Positions 59,727-64,000 of a stretch of DNA of 64,000 bases are shown here, in pieces. Where the stretch lies: contig CALYLX010000124.1 of assembly GCA_944990035.1 (NCBI GenBank), positions 186,001 to 250,000 of the forward strand, given 5' to 3'. The translations under genes were made by a program, and so were the position numbers. The notes below the pieces were generated by a model that was not told the DNA's origin, searched no databases, and saw only the letters and a program-made list of their open reading frames with translations. The stretch's first letter is position 1; each line of letters opens with the position of its first letter. Source of the stretch: Clitopilus passeckerianus (Eukaryota; Basidiomycota; Agaricomycetes; Agaricales; Entolomataceae).

Positions 59727-60977
59727 ATGGCATTTGGTGCGTCTATAAGCAGCTAGCGGATACGAAAAGGAAGATACTGACCAAAATTTAGGTGCTCCTG
59801 GTGGTCGTGGCGGTTTTGGAGGACGAGGTGGAGGTAGAGGAGGAGGTCGGGGAGGAGGAGATCGAGGTGGACGAGGCGGATTTGGAGGGCGTGGTGGAGG
59901 TCGTGGTGAGGAATCAGACTCTCCACATCCTGCTAATGCCCTACTAACATTTCCCTGAAAATTAGGTGGAGGCGTCCGCGGTGGAGGTGCAGCAAGAGGG
60001 GGTGGACGCGGTGCCCCAGGCGGCAGGGGTGCCCGTGGTGGAGGACGAGGACGAGGCGGACCAGGAGGAGCCCGTGGTGGCGGAGGCGCCAAGACCGTTC
60101 TCGAACCCCATAGGCATCCCGGTGTCTTCATCGCAAAAGGCAAAGACCACATGCTGGTCACGAAAAACTTGGTTCCTGGCGAGTCTGTCTATGGCGAAAA
60201 GAGGATATCTGTCGAAGGAGGTGTTGAGGGCACCAAGGTCGAGTATAGGGTATGGAATCCGTTCAGGAGCAAGCTGGCTGCTGGTGTGCTTGGTGGATTG
60301 GATAATATTTTTATTGTGCCGGGTGCGAAGGTGCTTTACCTTGGTGCTGCTAGTGGAACAAGTGTGTCCCATGTGGCCGATATTGTTGGACCCGTATGTT
60401 CTTTTTTGCGGTTTGCATGATTTTTTTGCTGATTACTTTTTTGCAGGAGGGTGTCGTCTACGCTGTCGAATTTTCACCGAGGTCAGGTCGTGACCTGATT
60501 AACATGGCCAAGAAGCGCACAAATGTTATTCGTATGTCCATCTAATCCGCACTTCCACGTCTCTTCCAGAATTCTGATCCGCTTCCATACATTCAGCCAT
60601 TGTCGAGGATGCCCGTCTACCGAACAAATACCGAATGCTGATCGCAATGGTAGACGTTATCTTTGCAGACGTTGCCCAGCCGGATCAAGCACGTATTGTT
60701 GTTCACAACGCACAGTACTTCTTGAAGAACGGTGGTCACTGTGTCATCTCTATCAAGGCCAGCTGTATCGACTCGACTGCTCCTCCTGAGACAGTTTTTG
60801 CTTCCGAGGTCCAGAAGCTGAAAGAGAGCCAGTTTAAGCCTCTAGAGCAGGTCACTCTAGAGCCATATGAGCGAGACCACGCCATGGTGTCTGGTACGTG
60901 ATTTTTGCAGCTTGGGTGGATATTATGTTGATTTTACTCTCTTAGCTGAGTATCAACGGCACGTAAAGCAAAAGTAA
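59727..60977 (+). CDS. NOP1: fibrillarin, box C/D snoRNP 2'-O-methyltransferase
   Basis: Nucleolar SAM-dependent methyltransferase that modifies rRNA at sites chosen by C/D snoRNAs. Exon 1 is MAFG from ATG 59727. The glycine/arginine-rich domain follows in two exons ([20 protein letters not shown] and similar to about 60090). The catalytic part has [47 protein letters not shown] and the SAM loop [20 protein letters not shown]. It continues with [52 protein letters not shown] and [12 protein letters not shown]. The Lys-Asp-Lys-His type catalytic set appears conserved. The end is slightly divergent (YQRHVKQK). Six exons. Methylated RGG repeats are expected by homology. Confidence 0.95.
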
Positions 60978-61382
60978 ACTAGAAACTTTTCTTCTGCTAC
61001 CATCTTGCTTTCAGGTCCTTGTACACTCTTATCACTGCTGTTATCCAGTTACGCTCAAAAACGCTGGGCTCTCTGCAGCCTCGCTCCGTAGTGTTCTTCG
61101 CGTTGATGTCGCTACATCCTGCTGTATATACTACTTTCCATAATTTATCCATCGGCCTCAGCATGAGCTTCGGAGAATATTTGCGTGCCTTCGGTGATTT
61201 TCGACGTGGCAAAGTGATCATGTGGCCAAGCAGTGCAGCGCAGTCATGGGCATCAGCTCGGATAGCAGCAGGCACCTTATTTCCTTATTACCGTACATCT
61301 TTCCAAGAGGTCTGCTCAGCTTTCTTTTCGCAAAGAAACTCGACGGCCATCGGTGCCCAGTTATCGACACACTAGCTGATTG
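60978..61382. other. intergenic; leader of the PMT gene
   Basis: 405 bp between fibrillarin and the mannosyltransferase. Open frames here (61019-61375) show no family features. Confidence 0.4.
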
Positions 61383-64000
61383 ATGAGACCATCTGCGGTG
61401 GCGTTGGATTTTAGCACGGGTCACGATTCTGACAACCACTCGCGTACTTCCTCCGAGTTTGAGGAAATTCCGTACCCCCATAATTACCGGCCCACCAGCT
61501 CGAAGAGAGAAGAGGAGCTTCCGCTGTATTCTATGTCGGAGGAGAAAGCTAGGAGAAGAACGGCTCGAGGCGCGTTTGACGATGAAGGGCAGCAGGAGCA
61601 GGAATATTTCGCTGGCTTCGAGGAGAAGCCAGAGAGGAGGGAGGAATACGACGACCAGGGGAAGGACGTATACAGCAAAGTTCGACCTGCGAGCCGTATA
61701 CTGGGCAGTGGGCGACTCCCTCAACCACCGACACCCCCTGCATCGAACCTGGTACGTGGCACAGCGTCTACACATCACCATGCACCATCTTGACAATCAT
61801 TCACAACAAAACAGAAAGAATTTCTTCTGCAAGAGCAGGAACACGTTGCAGCGACTATTTACACCCTCCTCGCATGCTGGACGAGGTTCTACAAGATTGG
61901 GGCTGCCAATATCGTCGTTTGGGACGAGGCCCACTTCGGAAAATTTGGCTCGCACTATCTCAAGCGAGAGTTTTACTTCGATGTGCATCCCCCGCTTGGG
62001 AAGATGTTGGTAGGCTTGGCGGGTCTGCTGTCTGGGTACGACGGGACGTTCGATTTCAAGAGCGGCGAGGTGTACCCGGAAACTGTTCCTTACATTGCAA
62101 TGCGGGTTATGATGGCCTGCTTTGGCGTTGGGATGGTGCCGCTGGGCTGGTACACAGCTGTCGAGCTGGGTATGAGCACTTGGGCGTGTCATTTGGTTGC
62201 TATGATGGTTCTCTTCGGTATGGTTCTCCCTATTTGACTATATGCTTGAGGCTCATCCGTAATACAGATGTCGGCTGGCTCTGCATATCGCGATTCATTC
62301 TACTGGATTCAATGTTGCTATTCTTCACATTCCTTACCGTTTTCTGTCTCACAAAATTCCACAACCAACAACACCAGTACGTGTTGTGGACCGCTCATTA
62401 GGGAATGTTACTAAATTTCTATTCCAATAGGTCATTCTCCTTCGATTGGTATATGTGGCTTCTATTCACCGGTATTTCAATTGGCTTGGTCACTAGGTAG
62501 GTATATGCGCCATACTCCGCTGAATTATACTGATTCGCCGATTTACAGCGTCAAGATGGTTGGGCTTTTCGTCACCGCCCTCGTTGGAGTCTACACCATC
62601 GAGGATCTCTGGCAGAAGTTTGGAGACCTGAAGATGTCGGTTGTATGTCTTGCCCAACCTTTTTCTCCAACTCTCTAGCTCACCTTTTTTCAGCGTGACC
62701 AAGCTCGCCACTGGGCGGCTCGAATCATCTGCCTCATCGTCGTTCCTGTCCTCGTCTTCATGTTGTCCTTCAAGATCCACTTCCTCATCCTGAACCACTC
62801 CGGACCTGGTGACTCCCAGATGAGCTCTCTCTTCCAAGCCAACCTGATTGGTAACGACTTTGCGCGCAACCCTCTCGGTAAGTGTATACATCTCACCCAG
62901 AAGAGCTGCAGTTAACACCTTTCTTCCAGATATCGCCTTTGGCTCCAGACTCACCCTCAAGAATATCGGCTACGGAGGCGGTCTCCTGCACTCCCACGTG
63001 CAAACCTTCCCCGTCGGCTCCAACCAGCAGCAAGTCACCTGCTACCACTATAAAGACGACAACAACCACTGGAACATCCTCCCCCGCTGGGACGAGCCCG
63101 AATACAACCCCAACAACGAGCTCCGCTACCTCCAAGACGGGGACGTCATCCGCCTCTCGCATGCCCCCACCGGCCGGAACCTCCACTCGCACACTGTCCC
63201 TGCACCTATCACCAAGCTGCAGAATGAGGTGTCGTGCTATGGGAATACGACGGTTGGGGATGAGAAGGATTATTGGGTTGTGGAGGTCGTGGATGATATT
63301 AAGCGCGGACATAAGGTGGATAGGATCCATTCGCTCACGACGAGGTTGAGGTTCAAGCATTATCAACTTGGGTGCTACCTCCGTGCTGCGAATGTGAATT
63401 TGCCGCAGTGGGGGTTCAAGCAGATTGAGGTTACGTGCGATAAGGATAATAACCCGAAGGACGTGCATACCTATTGGAATGTGGAGAGTCATTGGAATGA
63501 TAGGCGTAGGTTTCACTTTTTTTCTCATAAATCCACTAAAGACTGATTGATGTATTTGTCGCAGTTCCTGCTGGTGATATGAAGCTCTATAGCTCCCCCT
63601 TCCTGCACGACTTCTGGCACCTCAACGTCGCTATGATGACCTCCAACAACGCTCTCGTCCCCGATCCCGACAAGGAAGATATCCTCGCTTCCAAACCCTT
63701 CGACTGGCCATTCCTCCACCTCGGACTGAGGATGTGCGGGTGGGGCGATACGCAGCTCAAGTATTACCTGCTTGGAACACCGGTCATTGCGTGGGGAGGA
63801 TCGGTCAGCTTGATCGTTGGTCTTGCGGCTTGTGGGATATATATTCTGAGGAAGCAGCGCAAGTATATTGATATGGATGCTCGTATGTGGATTTCTCAGC
63901 TCGAGGAATTACTCTTGGTGCTGATTGTGTCGCTTTGCAGGTGAATGGGACCACTTCATGTATGTTGGCAAGATTGCTTTCTTCGGATGGGCTTTCCACT
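61383..64000 (+). CDS. protein O-mannosyltransferase, PMT2 group (3' end outside window)
   Basis: ER membrane GT39 enzyme that moves mannose from dolichyl-phosphate-mannose to Ser/Thr of secretory proteins. It starts at ATG 61383. An N-terminal cytosolic tail of about 120 acidic residues precedes KEFLLQEQEHVAATIYTLLA. Luminal loop 1 carries the catalytic acidic pair and partner motif in WDEAHFGKFGSHYLKREFYF and DVHPPLGKMLVGLAG. Membrane segments follow to about 62790. The large luminal loop holds three MIR repeats: GGGLLHSHVQTFP (about 62980), VIRLSHAPTGRNLHSH (about 63145) and LRFKHYQLGCYLRA (about 63345). Then come LHDFWHLNVAMMTSNNAL and PFDWPFLHLGLRMCGW and further membrane helices. WDEAHFGKFGSHYL groups it with yeast Pmt2 and animal POMT2, which act in heteromers with Pmt1-type partners. 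The window ends at FFGWAFH. Confidence 0.93.

Noticed and set aside
59724..60161. Proline/arginine-rich open frame on the minus strand
   Set aside because: It is the antisense of the fibrillarin GGR codons; the composition is forced by the opposite strand.
62893..63528. 211-codon minus-strand open frame
   Set aside because: It lies opposite the MIR-domain exon of the mannosyltransferase and has no motif of its own.

Overview
The window is nuclear DNA of a basidiomycete fungus, most likely a mushroom-forming agaricomycete. The genes are cut by many short introns (about 50-80 nt, GT-AG, often with CTAAC/CTGAC-like branch sites). They lie close together on both strands. Several families have a basidiomycete flavour: an F-box/LRR family, small secreted cysteine-rich proteins, MCT-type MFS transporters and a two-domain amidohydrolase. 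No species is assigned. All gene models were spliced by eye, so exon borders are approximate unless a position is given.

Layout. 1-2548: 3' part of a GT2 glycosyltransferase. 2549-8847: gene-poor stretch holding an Atg22-like transporter pseudogene (minus strand) split by a 1.37-kb hAT-like insertion with a target-site duplication, plus a possible small Cys-rich gene behind a TATA box. 8848-13597: a zinc-type MDR oxidoreductase (minus) and a WD40 TFIIIC-subunit-like gene (plus). 13598-17820: gene-poor, with one convincing small secreted Cys-rich protein and one doubtful relative. 17821-25181: a large coiled-coil protein gene, convergent with a membrane-anchored double amidohydrolase. 25182-31225: one intact F-box gene flanked by two decayed copies. 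31226-35547: dense housekeeping block (RPN8, a seven-knuckle CCHC protein, COX subunit IV/5). 35548-42228: about 6.7 kb without a recognisable gene, containing a 172-bp MITE.

42229-45067: dual-specificity phosphatase, a Rab GTPase with an altered switch II, and the tiny ATP synthase epsilon subunit, which is spread over three small exons. 46616-56692: an O-acetylhomoserine sulfhydrylase followed by three tandem MCT-type transporters; two of these are a 2.3-kb segmental duplication with a tract of sequence homogenisation. 58012-64000: TenA-family protein, fibrillarin, and the 5' part of a PMT2-type protein O-mannosyltransferase.

Most genes are housekeeping (proteasome, respiration, rRNA methylation, Pol III transcription, secretory glycosylation). 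The fast-evolving parts are the F-box trio, the transporter array, the small secreted proteins and the transposon-hit Atg22-like locus. I found no clear new multi-gene system. The most informative signals are the dated-looking transposon insertion, the homogenised duplicate transporters, the Rab with a missing catalytic glutamine, an 8-nt micro-exon, and two possible orphan small Cys-rich genes.
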